From: Micromonospora citrea
GTDB taxonomy: Bacteria; Actinomycetota; Actinomycetes; Mycobacteriales; Micromonosporaceae
Assembly: GCF_900090315.1 (NCBI RefSeq)
Contig: NZ_FMHZ01000002.1
Span: forward strand, 1,466,501-1,530,500
Reading direction: 5' to 3'
DNA: 64,000 bases
Part shown: positions 26,200 to 36,676 of the stretch, piece after piece
How the letters are laid out: each line of letters begins with the position of its first letter
Position numbering within the stretch: the stretch's first letter is position 1
Position numbers and translations under genes: made by a program
The notes under the pieces: model-generated
Database searches by the model: none
What the model saw: the letters and a program-made list of their open reading frames with translations, nothing else
Told to the model about the DNA's origin: nothing

Positions 26200-27942
26200 G
26201 TGCCCCTGCCCCGATCCCTGACCCTCGCCGTCGCCCTGGCGCTCGCCGTCACGGCCGGCACGTTCGCCGTCCCGCAGGTCGCGTCGGCGGCGCCCGCCGG
26301 CGTGACCGCCACCGTCGGCGCCGACTGCATCACCAGCCGGCTGACGCTGCTGCTCGACAACCGCAGCACCGCGACGCAGACCTTCACCGTCACCTGGCCG
26401 AACCGCAGCGGTTCACCGTGGACCCGCACCGTCGCCCCCGGCGCCACCAGCGAGCTCTACTGGACCCTGTCGCCGGGCACCCCGTACACGCTGCGTACGA
26501 CCACCCCGACCGGGCTGGACGAGGAGGTCGGCGGCATCTTCCACTGTGGCACCGGCATGTCCGCGCTGGTGAGCGTCGACTGCACCGCCGGCCGCCTCCA
26601 GCTCGCCCTGGAGAACCGCACCACCACCAGCCGGACGTTCACCGTCACCTGGCCCGGGCGGTCCGGGTCACCCTGGACGCGCACCGTCGCCGCCGGCGGC
26701 AACGCCCTGCACTACTGGACCGTCCCGCCGGGCACCGCGTACGAACTGCGCACGACCGCGGCCGGCTTCGACACCACCCACCGGGGCACCGCCACCTGCG
26801 GCCTCACCCCCGGCACGCCGCGGCTCAACCACACCACCCTGATGAGCAGCAGCACCGTCATCCGCGGTCTCAACGGCCCGAACGGCCGCTACGACGGCAC
26901 CGTCGCCTCCGTCCGCATCCCCGGCATGGCGGTCACCGGCAACGGCACGATCATCGCCGTCGCCGACGCCCGGGTCGACGGCTCGTACGACCTCGGCGGC
27001 GGCACCAACAACATCCAGCTCGCCATGACCCGCAGCACCGACGGCGGCCGCACCTTCGAGCAGCCCCGCGTCATCCTGGCCCCGCCGACCACCAGCGAGG
27101 GCGTCGGCGACCCGAGCCTGCTCGTCGACCGGACCACCGGGACGGTCTACTGCTTCTACACCTACTCCCCGCGCCCGGGCATCAGCTTCTGGTCCGGCTC
27201 GTCGGGCAGCAACGCGGCCGACGACCCGAACAGCATGCACCTGCGGTACATCACCAGCACCGACCACGGGGCGACGTGGAGCGCGCCGGTGGAGCTGAAC
27301 CCGACGGTCAAGGACCCCACCTGGCGGCAGGTGTTCTTCTCCTCCGGGCACGGCATCCAGACCAGCAGCGGCCGGCTGGTGCAGCCGATCGCCTACCGGG
27401 ACGCGGCCGGCACCAGCCACGCCGCCAACGTCTACAGCGACGACCACGGCCGCACCTGGCGGCGCGGCGGCTCCGCCGGGGCGAACATCAACGAGAGCAA
27501 GGCCGTCGAGCGCGGCACCGGGGCGGTCGTGCAGAACATGCGGCACAACGGCACCCGGTACCGCTACTACTCCACCTCCACCGACGGCGGCGCCACGTTC
27601 GGCGCGGCGACGGCCAGCGCCTCGCTGACCGACCCGCTGTGCAACGCCGACGAGATGTCGTACCTGACCCCGGCACAGGTCGGCGCGAACGGGGCGCCGG
27701 TGCGCACTCGCACCGTGCTGTTCAGCAACAACGCGCACCCGACGGCGCGGGAGAACCTGACGGTGCGGCTCTCCACCGACGACGGGGCGACCTGGCCGGC
27801 GCGCGCGCTGGTCCGACCCGGGGCGGCCGGCTACTCGACGATGGCCGTGCTCGCCAACGGCGAGGTGGGCAACCTCTACGAGATCGGCGCGGGCCAGGTC
27901 GTCTTCGCCCGGTTCACAATGGACTGGGTGCGCGGCGCCTGA
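26200..27942 (+). CDS. Secreted exo-alpha-sialidase (BNR/Asp-box, GH33-like)
   Basis: 580 residues from GTG, GGAGG 8 bases upstream. A signal peptide ([20 protein letters not shown], cut near SAA) is followed by two copies of a roughly 80-residue beta-rich module. Each contains [18 protein letters not shown] and two Cys, and they may bind carbohydrate. The catalytic propeller (about 215-580) has the RIP arginine motif VRIPGM and five Asp boxes ([40 protein letters not shown]). It releases terminal sialic acids from glycoconjugates outside the cell; secreted sialidases are known from Micromonospora. A very strong terminator follows. Confidence 0.9.
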   Translation: MPLPRSLTLAVALALAVTAGTFAVPQVASAAPAGVTATVGADCITSRLTLLLDNRSTATQTFTVTWPNRSGSPWTRTVAPGATSELYWTLSPGTPYTLRTTTPTGLDEEVGGIFHCGTGMSALVSVDCTAGRLQLALENRTTTSRTFTVTWPGRSGSPWTRTVAAGGNALHYWTVPPGTAYELRTTAAGFDTTHRGTATCGLTPGTPRLNHTTLMSSSTVIRGLNGPNGRYDGTVASVRIPGMAVTGNGTIIAVADARVDGSYDLGGGTNNIQLAMTRSTDGGRTFEQPRVILAPPTTSEGVGDPSLLVDRTTGTVYCFYTYSPRPGISFWSGSSGSNAADDPNSMHLRYITSTDHGATWSAPVELNPTVKDPTWRQVFFSSGHGIQTSSGRLVQPIAYRDAAGTSHAANVYSDDHGRTWRRGGSAGANINESKAVERGTGAVVQNMRHNGTRYRYYSTSTDGGATFGAATASASLTDPLCNADEMSYLTPAQVGANGAPVRTRTVLFSNNAHPTARENLTVRLSTDDGATWPARALVRPGAAGYSTMAVLANGEVGNLYEIGAGQVVFARFTMDWVRGA

Positions 27943-27947
27943 CCCGG

Positions 27948-27982
27948 CGCGGTCCCGGCACGTTCGGCGTGCCGGGACCGCG
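27948..27982 (+). terminator. 15-bp perfect hairpin after the sialidase gene
   Basis: CGCGGTCCCGGCACG (27948-27962), loop TTCGG, CGTGCCGGGACCGCG (27968-27982). Confidence 0.8.
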
Positions 27983-28088
27983 CGACCGCGGCCGGCGGCG
28001 CGAGCTCCGCCGGCCGCGGGTTGTCCTCGCGGCGGTCGCGGGTGGATCCTGTACGGGATCGACCGAGGCGAATCTATCGGAGGTTCGG

Positions 28089-28934
28089 ATGCGTCGTCTC
28101 TCGCTCGCCCTGCTCCTGCTCGCCGCGCTGCTGCTCGGCCTGCCGGCGCCCGCCCACGCCGACCGCGCCGACCCCGACCGCGCCGCGGTCGCGCTCGCGG
28201 CGGTACGCACCGCCGGCACCGCCTGGGGGCTCGACCCCGCCACCGGGCGAATGACCCTGACCGTCGACGACACCGTGTCCGCCCGGGACGTGGCGGCACT
28301 GCGGGCGACCGCCGAGCGCGCCGGAGCGCTGCTGCGCCGGGAGCCGGGGCGGCTGCGCGTCCTCATCGCCGCCGGCCAGGCCGTCTACGGGGGCGGCGGG
28401 CGCTGCTCGCTCGGCGCCAACGTCCGCAGCGGCACCACCGCCTACTTCGTCACCGCCGGCCACTGCACCGCCGCCGCCTCGACCTGGTACGCCGACGGCG
28501 CGCAGACCACCGTCCTCGGCACCCTGGCCGGCAGCAGCTTCCCCGGCAACGACTACGGGCTGGTCCGCCACACCAGCCGGATCGCCCACCCCAGCGCCGT
28601 CTACACCCACCCCGGGCTGCTGACCGTCCACGGCGCCGGCAACGCGTACATCGGCCAGGCCGTCTGCCGCAGCGGCGCCACCACCGGAGTGCGCTGCGGC
28701 TCGGTCACCGGGCTCAACGCGACCGTCAACTACGCCGAGGGCAGCGTCACCGGGCTGATCCGGACCAACATCTGCGCCGAGCCCGGCGACAGCGGCGGAC
28801 CGCTCTACGTCGCGGCCACCGGCACCATCATCGGCATCCTCTCCGGGGGCAGCGGCAACTGCACCACCGGCGGCACCACCTACTACCAGCCGATCACCGA
28901 GATCCTCGCCGCGTACGGCCTGACGATCCCCTGA
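28089..28934 (+). CDS. Secreted S1-family serine protease
   Basis: 281 residues, GGAGG 5 bases before the ATG. A signal peptide ([20 protein letters not shown], cut near AHA) is followed by a short pro-region of about 75 residues. The chymotrypsin-like domain of the streptogrisin/alpha-lytic type has the catalytic His in TAGHC, Asp in GNDYGLV and Ser in EPGDSGGP, with the S1 pocket near [10 protein letters not shown]. Six Cys can make the usual disulphides. The pro-region is short compared with streptogrisins. It is an exported protease, likely nutritional. Confidence 0.9.
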   Translation: MRRLSLALLLLAALLLGLPAPAHADRADPDRAAVALAAVRTAGTAWGLDPATGRMTLTVDDTVSARDVAALRATAERAGALLRREPGRLRVLIAAGQAVYGGGGRCSLGANVRSGTTAYFVTAGHCTAAASTWYADGAQTTVLGTLAGSSFPGNDYGLVRHTSRIAHPSAVYTHPGLLTVHGAGNAYIGQAVCRSGATTGVRCGSVTGLNATVNYAEGSVTGLIRTNICAEPGDSGGPLYVAATGTIIGILSGGSGNCTTGGTTYYQPITEILAAYGLTIP

Positions 28935-28943
28935 CCGGCCGGG

Positions 28944-28970
28944 CCGGCCCCGTCCGCGCCACGGGGCCGG
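28944..28970. terminator. Perfect hairpin between convergent protease and NYN genes
   Basis: CCGGCCCCGT (28944-28953) pairs with ACGGGGCCGG (28961-28970); it can serve both genes. Confidence 0.7.
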
Positions 28971-28983
28971 ATCGTGCCGCAGG

Positions 28984-30069
28984 TCAGCCGGTGCGGGGGG
29001 TGAGCAGGTAGTCGTCGGCCTCCGTGCTCCAGCGCAGGTCGACGACGCCGCTGGTGGCGGCGGCCTTGCAGAACTGGAGGAAGCTGCGGTAGCCCAGCTT
29101 CTTCTCGCTGAAGTCGGGGCGCGCCCGGCGCAGTTGGTTCTTGAGGCCCGACAACGCCACCGCCCCCTCGTCGCCGGCCAGATCCGACACCACCGAGCCG
29201 AGCAGCCCGAACGCGACCTCGCGGTCGCCGTGCTCGGGCAGGCCCACCTCGGGGTCGCCCTTGGCGGGGCCCTCCCCCAGCTCGACGACGTTGTGCTGGG
29301 CGAGGTGCCGCAGCAGCTCCCCGAAGGTGCGGAACCCGTAGTCGGACTCGCTGAACGTCGGGTCCTTCCTGAGCAGGGTGCGCTTCAGCGTCGAGGCGGT
29401 GACCTCGCCGCTGGAGCTGCCCTGGAGGCCGGCGACGGTCTGCGCCACCAGCACGGCGAGCGTGTCCACGTCGCGCGCGGCCTCCTCCTCCGCCGCCGGC
29501 TGCGCCTCGGGCTCCTGCTCCGGTTCCGCCGGGGGCAGCTCCGGCCCCGACGGCCGAACGGGACGGCCGCGCCGGCCGCGCGGCGGAGCGACGTCGACGC
29601 CCTCCAACCGGTCGTAGTAGAGGAACTCGTCGCACGCCGGCGGCAGCAGCGCCGAGGTCGACTTCTCCACCCCGACGCCGATGACGCGCTTGTTCAGCTC
29701 GCGGAGCTTGTGCACCAGCGGCGTGAAGTCGCTGTCGCCGGTGCAGATCACGAAGGTGGAGATGTAGGCGCGCTCGAACGCCAGCTCCACCGCGTCGACG
29801 GCCATCTTGATGTCGGCGGCGTTCTTGCGCGAGGCGCCCATGCGCTGGGGGATCTCGATGAGCTCGACGTGCGACCGGGTGAGCATCCGGCGGTCCTCGT
29901 CGAAGTACGACCAGTCGGCGTACGCCCGGCGCACCACCACCCGGCCGCGCTCGGCGAGGGCGTCGGCGATGGGCCGGAGGTCGAAGGCCGCGCCGCCGAG
30001 GTGGTCGCGCGCCCCCAGCGCGAGGTTCTCGTAGTCGAGGAACAGGGCGATACGGTCCTCTTGATCCAC
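28984..30069 (-). CDS. NYN/LabA-type RNase-like protein with two OST-HTH (LOTUS) domains
   Basis: 361 residues. The N-terminal NYN/PIN-like nuclease domain (about 1-155) has the acidic motifs LFLDYENLALG, DIKMAVDAVELA and CTGDSDFTPLV. A Pro/Glu-rich linker leads to two OST-HTH domains, one containing LLRKDPTFSESDYGFRTFGELL and the second RRARPDFSEKKLGYRSFLQFC. This is the domain plan of the LabA/MARF1 group, which bind RNA and may cut it. The GTG start is 6 bases after TAGGCT, so the mRNA is probably leaderless. The RNA target is unknown. Confidence 0.88.
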   Translation of the reverse strand: MDQEDRIALFLDYENLALGARDHLGGAAFDLRPIADALAERGRVVVRRAYADWSYFDEDRRMLTRSHVELIEIPQRMGASRKNAADIKMAVDAVELAFERAYISTFVICTGDSDFTPLVHKLRELNKRVIGVGVEKSTSALLPPACDEFLYYDRLEGVDVAPPRGRRGRPVRPSGPELPPAEPEQEPEAQPAAEEEAARDVDTLAVLVAQTVAGLQGSSSGEVTASTLKRTLLRKDPTFSESDYGFRTFGELLRHLAQHNVVELGEGPAKGDPEVGLPEHGDREVAFGLLGSVVSDLAGDEGAVALSGLKNQLRRARPDFSEKKLGYRSFLQFCKAAATSGVVDLRWSTEADDYLLTPRTG

Positions 30070-30075
30070 GCAGCC

Positions 30076-30081
30076 AGCCTA
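30076..30081 (-). promoter_or_regulatory. -10 element of the leaderless NYN gene
   Basis: TAGGCT on the minus strand, 6 bases before the GTG start; the gene has no ribosome site. Confidence 0.5.
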
Positions 30082-30232
30082 CGCCCGCCACGGTGCCCGC
30101 ACCCGGCGACCGGGCGGGCCCGCCGCCGCGATTTCCTGCCCCCCGCGGCCACCGTGGCGGTCCCGTCGGTAGTCGAAAAGTTGCCCTCCCGCTGTGCCGG
30201 CGTTCACCCGCATCCCATTAACATCGCTGCCC

Positions 30233-31426
30233 ATGAATACAAAGAGCAGTACCCGCTCGGGACCCGGCAGGCTCGCGCTGGCGTTCGCGCTGGCCGCCGT
30301 GCTGGTGGCACCCGTCGTGGTGACGGCGACGGTGGCGTCGGCCGCCACCACCCTGACCGTGGCCCAGGCGCTCGCCGCGCAGGACGGCCGGACGGCGACC
30401 GTGACCGGCTACGTGATCGGCCAGCCGACCAGCGCCACGACCGTGCTCCGGTCGGGCTTCACCTCGGACACCGCCATCGCCATCGCCGACACGGCGGCCG
30501 AGACCGGCACGAGCAGGATGCTCTACGTCCAGGTCACCACCGCGTACCGGAGCACCTTCGGGCTGCTCACCAACCCGGGCCTGCGCGGCCAGCGGGTCAC
30601 CGCCACCGGCACGCTGACCGCGTACTTCAGCCACGGCGGACTGAAGAGCCCGACGGCGATGAGCCTCGGCGGCACCACCCCGTCGCCGAGCCAGTCGCCC
30701 ACGCCGAGCCCGACCGGCACCGCGCCCGGGGGCGGGTACGACTCCACCTACTACGCCAGCGCGATCGGCAAGACCGGCCCGGCCCTGCGCAGCTCCCTGC
30801 ACTCGATCATCAAGGTGCACACCAGGCTCTCCTACGACCAGGTGTGGGAGGCGCTGCGGGACACCGACCAGGATCCGGCGAACGCCAACAACGTCGTCCT
30901 GCTCTACACCGGCCGGTCGCAGAGCAAGACCAGCAACGGCGGCGGCGTCGACGACTGGAACCGCGAGCACGTCTGGGCCAAGTCGCACGGCGACTTCGGC
31001 ACCGCCACCGGCCCGGGCACCGACGTCCACCACCTGCGGCCGACCGACGTGTCGGTGAACTCGACGCGCGGCAACAAGGACTTCGACAACGGCGGCAGTC
31101 CCGTCGCCGAGGCGCCGGGCTGCTACACCGACGCCGACTCGTGGGAGCCGCGCAACGCGGTGAAGGGCGACGTGGCCCGCATGATCATGTATATGACGAT
31201 CCGGTACGAGGGCACCGACGGCTGGCCCAACCTGGAGATGAACCAGTCGGTCAACAACGGCACGGCGCCGTACCACGGTCGGATGTCGGTGCTGCTGCAG
31301 TGGAACCAGCTCGACCCGCCGGACGCCTTCGAGAAGCGCCGCAACCAGCGGATCTACGAGCGCTGGCAGGGCAACCGGAACCCGTTCGTCGACCACCCGG
31401 AGTGGGCCACGGCCATCTGGGGCTGA
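30233..31426 (+). CDS. Secreted endonuclease I-family nuclease with N-terminal OB-like domain
   Basis: 397 residues from ATG (MNTKSSTRSGPGRLALAFAL), a typical signal peptide ending near ASAA. Residues about 40-155 are an OB-fold-like domain (GRTATVTGYVIGQP, VTATGTLTAYF), followed by a Pro/Ser/Thr linker. The endonuclease I domain (about 170-397) has the beta-beta-alpha metal motif DDWNREHVWAKSHG and TDVHHLRPTD. It would degrade DNA outside the cell. A -10-like TAACAT lies at 30219-30224; the ribosome site is weak. Confidence 0.88.
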   Translation: MNTKSSTRSGPGRLALAFALAAVLVAPVVVTATVASAATTLTVAQALAAQDGRTATVTGYVIGQPTSATTVLRSGFTSDTAIAIADTAAETGTSRMLYVQVTTAYRSTFGLLTNPGLRGQRVTATGTLTAYFSHGGLKSPTAMSLGGTTPSPSQSPTPSPTGTAPGGGYDSTYYASAIGKTGPALRSSLHSIIKVHTRLSYDQVWEALRDTDQDPANANNVVLLYTGRSQSKTSNGGGVDDWNREHVWAKSHGDFGTATGPGTDVHHLRPTDVSVNSTRGNKDFDNGGSPVAEAPGCYTDADSWEPRNAVKGDVARMIMYMTIRYEGTDGWPNLEMNQSVNNGTAPYHGRMSVLLQWNQLDPPDAFEKRRNQRIYERWQGNRNPFVDHPEWATAIWG

Positions 31427-31447
31427 CCCGTCCACGCGCCGACGCCG

Positions 31448-31474
31448 CGGCCGGTCCCTCCGGGGGACCGGCCG
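31448..31474. terminator. 11-bp perfect hairpin between convergent genes
   Basis: CGGCCGGTCCC (31448-31458) pairs with GGGACCGGCCG (31464-31474). Confidence 0.7.
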
Positions 31475-31495
31475 TTCGTCGCCGCACCACGCGCG

Positions 31496-32458
31496 CTACC
31501 GGCCGCCCGTGCGCTCGCCGTGGCGGTGACGCGGCAGGCCGTGCCCGTCCTCCCGGTCGATGCGCAACTCGCGTTCCAGCTCGGCGATGACCACCCGCAG
31601 GTCGTCCAGCCGCTGGGTGAGGGCGATCCGGTCCACCTCGTCCGGCACGCCGTCACCGTCCTCGTCGTAGTCCGGCGCCAGCCGCTCGGTCATCTCCAGC
31701 CGGCGCGCCTCCTCCATGGAGTTGACGATGACCGCGATCAGGATGTTCAACAGCAGGTTCACCGTGATCATCACGAAGCTGACGTAGTAGAGCAGCGTCC
31801 ACGGCGACACCGCCATGCCCTGCTCGATGAGGTCCGGCAGGGTCTCCAGTGACAGCAGCACGAACAGCGTGAGCAGGGAACGGCCGATGTCGCCGTACTG
31901 CTCCGGATACCGATCCCCGAAGATCAGCCAGCCCGCCATGCCGTAGACGTAGAGGGTCACCGCGGCCAGCGCGAGGAAACCGGCGACGCCGGGGATGCTG
32001 CGCCACAGCGCCGACACGATCGTGCGCAGACCCGGGGAGAAGCGCACCAGCCGCAGCACCCGGGCGACCCGCACGAAGCGCAGCAGCGCCGAGTCGCCGT
32101 GCAGGCCGGGTATGAAGATCGCCGCGGTCACCAGGAAGTCGAAGACGTTCCAGCCGTGCCGGAAGAAGTCCTGCGGCCGGCGCCCGTACGCCAGCACCCG
32201 GATGGCGATCTCGGCGACGAAGACCAGCCGGAAGAGCCACTCGAACCAGCGCAGGGCGCGGCCCGTGGCGCCGAGGTCCGGGTAGGTCTCGACGCCGAGC
32301 ACCACCCCGTTGGCCATGATGATCACGACGATGGCCACCTCGAACGGGCGCGACCGGGCGATCCGGGCGCACCGTTCCGCCACGCTCGTCCGGCCCTGGC
32401 CGGGGGTCGCCGGCGGAGCCCCCCGCTGTCCGGGCACGGGCGGGCGGCTCACCGCCAC
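31496..32458 (-). CDS. Voltage-gated cation channel of the BacNav type with an EF-hand-like tail
   Basis: 320 residues, one six-helix subunit. S1 starts near FEVAIVVIIMANGVV. S4 carries the gating arginines LLRFVRVARVLRLVRFSPGLR in part (about 125-145). The pore loop reads LFVLLSLETLPD, with the selectivity Glu at about 205 (NaChBac has LESWAS here), then S6 ITVNLLLNILIAVIVNSM. After S6 the cytoplasmic neck holds DYDEDGDGVPDE (263-274), matching the spacing of a calcium EF-hand loop, and then a coiled coil. Four subunits would form a Na+ or Ca2+ channel. The start is GTG 32458, or GTG 32452, which overlaps the stop of a small upstream ORF. Confidence 0.88.
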   Translation of the reverse strand: MAVSRPPVPGQRGAPPATPGQGRTSVAERCARIARSRPFEVAIVVIIMANGVVLGVETYPDLGATGRALRWFEWLFRLVFVAEIAIRVLAYGRRPQDFFRHGWNVFDFLVTAAIFIPGLHGDSALLRFVRVARVLRLVRFSPGLRTIVSALWRSIPGVAGFLALAAVTLYVYGMAGWLIFGDRYPEQYGDIGRSLLTLFVLLSLETLPDLIEQGMAVSPWTLLYYVSFVMITVNLLLNILIAVIVNSMEEARRLEMTERLAPDYDEDGDGVPDEVDRIALTQRLDDLRVVIAELERELRIDREDGHGLPRHRHGERTGGR

Positions 32459-32520
32459 CGCGCCCGCGCACCGCCCCGGGCGATGGCGAACCGGTCGTCG
32501 GGCAGGTGCGGGGCAGGCAT
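32449..32520 (-). CDS. Possible 23-residue leaderless upstream ORF of the channel gene
   Basis: ATG at 32520 lies 6 bases after TAGGCT (32527-32532), the leaderless promoter pattern repeated in this window. The reading frame gives MPAPHLPDDRFAIARGGARA plus three residues, and its TGA overlaps a GTG (32452) in frame with the channel (GTGA). The channel has no ribosome site of its own, so it may be translated by coupling to this ORF. The case rests on the promoter and overlap; no homologue was recognised. Confidence 0.4.
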   Translation of the reverse strand: MPAPHLPDDRFAIARGGARARWR

Positions 32521-32564
32521 GCGGACAGCCTAGAGCGCGCCCTGGCGACGGTTTCCCGCCCCGG

Positions 32565-32735
32565 TCAGGCGTCCGCGTAGCGGCGCGACCCGTCGATGTC
32601 GGCCCGGATCAGGCGGCCCCGCGCGACCAGCAGCTCCAGGTGCGCCGCGGCCCCTGCGACGGCGAGCATCCGGTTGAACGGGCCGAGGTCGCCCAGCTCC
32701 CGGACGCGGTCCAGTCGCCGGGACCGCCGTCGTCC
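32565..32735 (-). pseudogene. Remnant of a C-terminal winged-helix domain (MBL-fold hydrolase-like)
   Basis: A minus-strand frame ending at 32565 reads RRLDRVRELGDLGPFNRMLA, then AVAGAAAHLELLVARGRL and closes SRRYADA. This resembles the C-terminal helix-turn-helix of actinobacterial metallo-beta-lactamase-fold hydrolases. No start codon, ribosome site or catalytic domain precedes it; upstream the frame becomes proline-rich non-coding sequence and then meets another gene. It is best read as the surviving 3' end of a deleted gene. Confidence 0.4.
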
Positions 32736-32795
32736 AGGATCATGCCCCGACGACAGGCCCGGCCGTGGCCGTGGGCCGGGCGACGCGGGCGGGCC

Positions 32796-33428
32796 TCAGC
32801 GCGGGCGGGCGTACGCCAGCGGCAGCGGGGTCGGCTGGCCGTCCCAGGTGCCGGTCAACGTGGCCCCCTCCGGGTGGCTCCCGTCGTCGAGGCGACGGAC
32901 GACGACCAGGTCGACGGTGTCCGTGACGACGAGCGTCGGGTCGTCGGGCACCACCTGACGCACCGCGCCCACGGCGGGCGCCTCGCCGCCGGACGCCCCG
33001 CTGCTGGTGACGGTCATGCTGCGCGGCCGGTGCTCCATCCGGCCGTCGATCTCGATGTACTCCTCCGCCTGGGCAGTGCCGGCGAGCACGGCGCTCGCCA
33101 GCGCCGCGGCGTAGACGGGGTCGCCGCACGCGTCGTACACCCAGCGCCGCCCCAGCACCGAGTGCTCGGTGGTGCCGACCAGCCACTCGTCGCCGCCGTC
33201 GAGGGGGGCGCCCCGGTACGTCAGCGGCACCTGGTGGATCGGCCCGTCGCCGGCCCGGACGAGCAGCGTCTCCATGCCGACCTCGCCGGCCGGGTCGTCG
33301 AACCGGTAGGCCGCCACCCGGACGACGTCCGCGCCGGGCGTCCCCCGGAACCACGGGCGGCCGGGCAGCCACGCCGCCACGAGTTCGAGTTTGGTCGGAC
33401 GAAGTTCCGCCTTGTGCAGCAGCGCCAT
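32796..33428 (-). CDS. Maltokinase N-terminal cap-like domain protein
   Basis: 210 residues from ATG (MALLHKAELRPTKLELVAAW), 6 bases after TACGAT, so likely leaderless. The opening and the following LPGRPWFRG, YRGAPLDGGDEWLVGTTEHSVLG and WVYDACGDPVY match a conserved actinobacterial family annotated as maltokinase N-terminal cap-like. The family takes its name from similarity to the cap of the glucan-pathway kinase. There is no kinase domain here and the function is not known. Confidence 0.75.
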   Translation of the reverse strand: MALLHKAELRPTKLELVAAWLPGRPWFRGTPGADVVRVAAYRFDDPAGEVGMETLLVRAGDGPIHQVPLTYRGAPLDGGDEWLVGTTEHSVLGRRWVYDACGDPVYAAALASAVLAGTAQAEEYIEIDGRMEHRPRSMTVTSSGASGGEAPAVGAVRQVVPDDPTLVVTDTVDLVVVRRLDDGSHPEGATLTGTWDGQPTPLPLAYARPR

Positions 33429-33434
33429 ACGCGA

Positions 33435-33440
33435 ATCGTA
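33435..33440 (-). promoter_or_regulatory. -10 element of a leaderless transcript
   Basis: TACGAT on the minus strand, 6 bases before the ATG at 33428. Confidence 0.45.
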
Positions 33441-33718
33441 GAGGCCGCCTCGCGATCCGCGGCAGCGGCCGGCGGGACGCGGCAGCGGCCGCCGTTCCGG
33501 CCGTGCCGCAGCCGACACGGTGGGCGGCGGGACGGCCCGCGAGCCACCCGCCTTCCGGGCGGCGGCGGGTCCGACCGACCGGCCACCCGCGCGCCTCCGC
33601 GCCGCGCTGAGGGAGACGCATGTCGCCCATCTCCCGGCGTTCCATCCGTTTTTGTCCCTTGACCCGGGGGTAGGGGCCCAGGTGCCTGCTCCTGTCCGCT
33701 CCCTGGAAGGACCACCAG

Positions 33719-35977
<2,259 letters not shown>

Positions 35978-35989
35978 CACGTTCGTACG

Positions 35990-36038
35990 CCACGAGGGGC
36001 CGTCCTCCGCCATCCCCGGCGAGGGCGGCCCCTCGTGG
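35990..36038 (+). terminator. 13-bp perfect stem after catalase
   Basis: CCACGAGGGGCCG (35990-36002) pairs with CGGCCCCTCGTGG (36026-36038). Confidence 0.7.
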
Positions 36039-36066
36039 TCGGCGACCACGCCCGGGTGGCCGCTCC

Positions 36067-36170
36067 GGGTTGATGGTGGCTGGGAGAATCCGGGGTTGTT
36101 GGTGGCTGGGAGAATCCGGGGTTGTTGGTGGCTGGGAGAATCCGGGGTTGTTGGTGGCTGGGAGAATCGT
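36067..36170 (+). repeat. Four tandem 26-bp repeats upstream of a small membrane protein gene
   Basis: The unit GGGTTGTTGGTGGCTGGGAG plus AATCCG is present at 36067 (one base different), 36093, 36119 and 36145; the fourth copy changes in its last bases and runs into the gene start. The period is not a multiple of three, so the array is not part of a repeated protein. Each copy contains GGGAG, and the last one provides the ribosome site of the next gene. Confidence 0.9.
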
Positions 36171-36173
36171 GCG

Positions 36174-36566
36174 GTGGCCGAGGACGCGTACCTGCAGATG
36201 ATCCAGTCGGTGATCACCCGGTTGGCGACCCAGTCGACAGCGGTGAAGACCTGGTGCGTGACGGTGACAGCGGCCCTGCTCGGGTTCGGAGCGAAGGCCG
36301 AGACGGCCATCGTCGTGTTCATCGCGTTCTACGTCATCGTCGCCTTCGCCGTGCTCGACGCCTACTACCTCTGCCTGGAACGCGCATACCGCACTCTCTA
36401 TCGCGACGCTGTCAGCCAGGCGACTGCGAGCTGGACGCTCACGATAAATGGGCCGGGGCTCGCCGATGTCCTCCGCGGGCTACGCAGTCCGTCGATCGCA
36501 CTGGTCTACGGATCGTCCATTCTGGCGATTCTCGGCGTCGGTACCTATGTCGCGCTCGCCGGTTGA
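36174..36566 (+). CDS. Small membrane protein (2-3 helices), possible effector-like
   Basis: 130 residues from GTG (VAEDAYLQMIQSVITRLATQ), with GGGAG 10 bases upstream in the last tandem repeat. Two membrane helices (VKTWCVTVTAALLGFGA, AETAIVVFIAFYVIVAFAVL) are followed by LDAYYLCLERAYRTLYRDAV and a third hydrophobic stretch at the C-terminus (IALVYGSSILAILGVGTYVAL). The helix pair plus the LDAYYL-ERxYRxLY segment recalls small membrane proteins of the RipA/SLATT kind, but I cannot confirm this. It sits just before the XRE-TIR locus. Confidence 0.7.
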   Translation: MAEDAYLQMIQSVITRLATQSTAVKTWCVTVTAALLGFGAKAETAIVVFIAFYVIVAFAVLDAYYLCLERAYRTLYRDAVSQATASWTLTINGPGLADVLRGLRSPSIALVYGSSILAILGVGTYVALAG

Positions 36567-36676
36567 GTCACACCTTCACTGGCCGATCGGGCAACCGCTC
36601 TCGACCGCGTCACCCGTCGCCACTACCGTTGTCCGCGTCCCTTTCCGGTTGTGCGACGGAAACACGGTGACCCGGC

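Noticed and set aside
26200..31426. Sialidase, protease and nuclease as one secreted virulence operon
   Set aside because: Each gene is separated by a strong hairpin or an opposing gene and has its own promoter region; they are better read as independent nutritional exoenzymes.
36067..36170. CRISPR array
   Set aside because: Repeats are directly adjacent with no spacers and only four copies.
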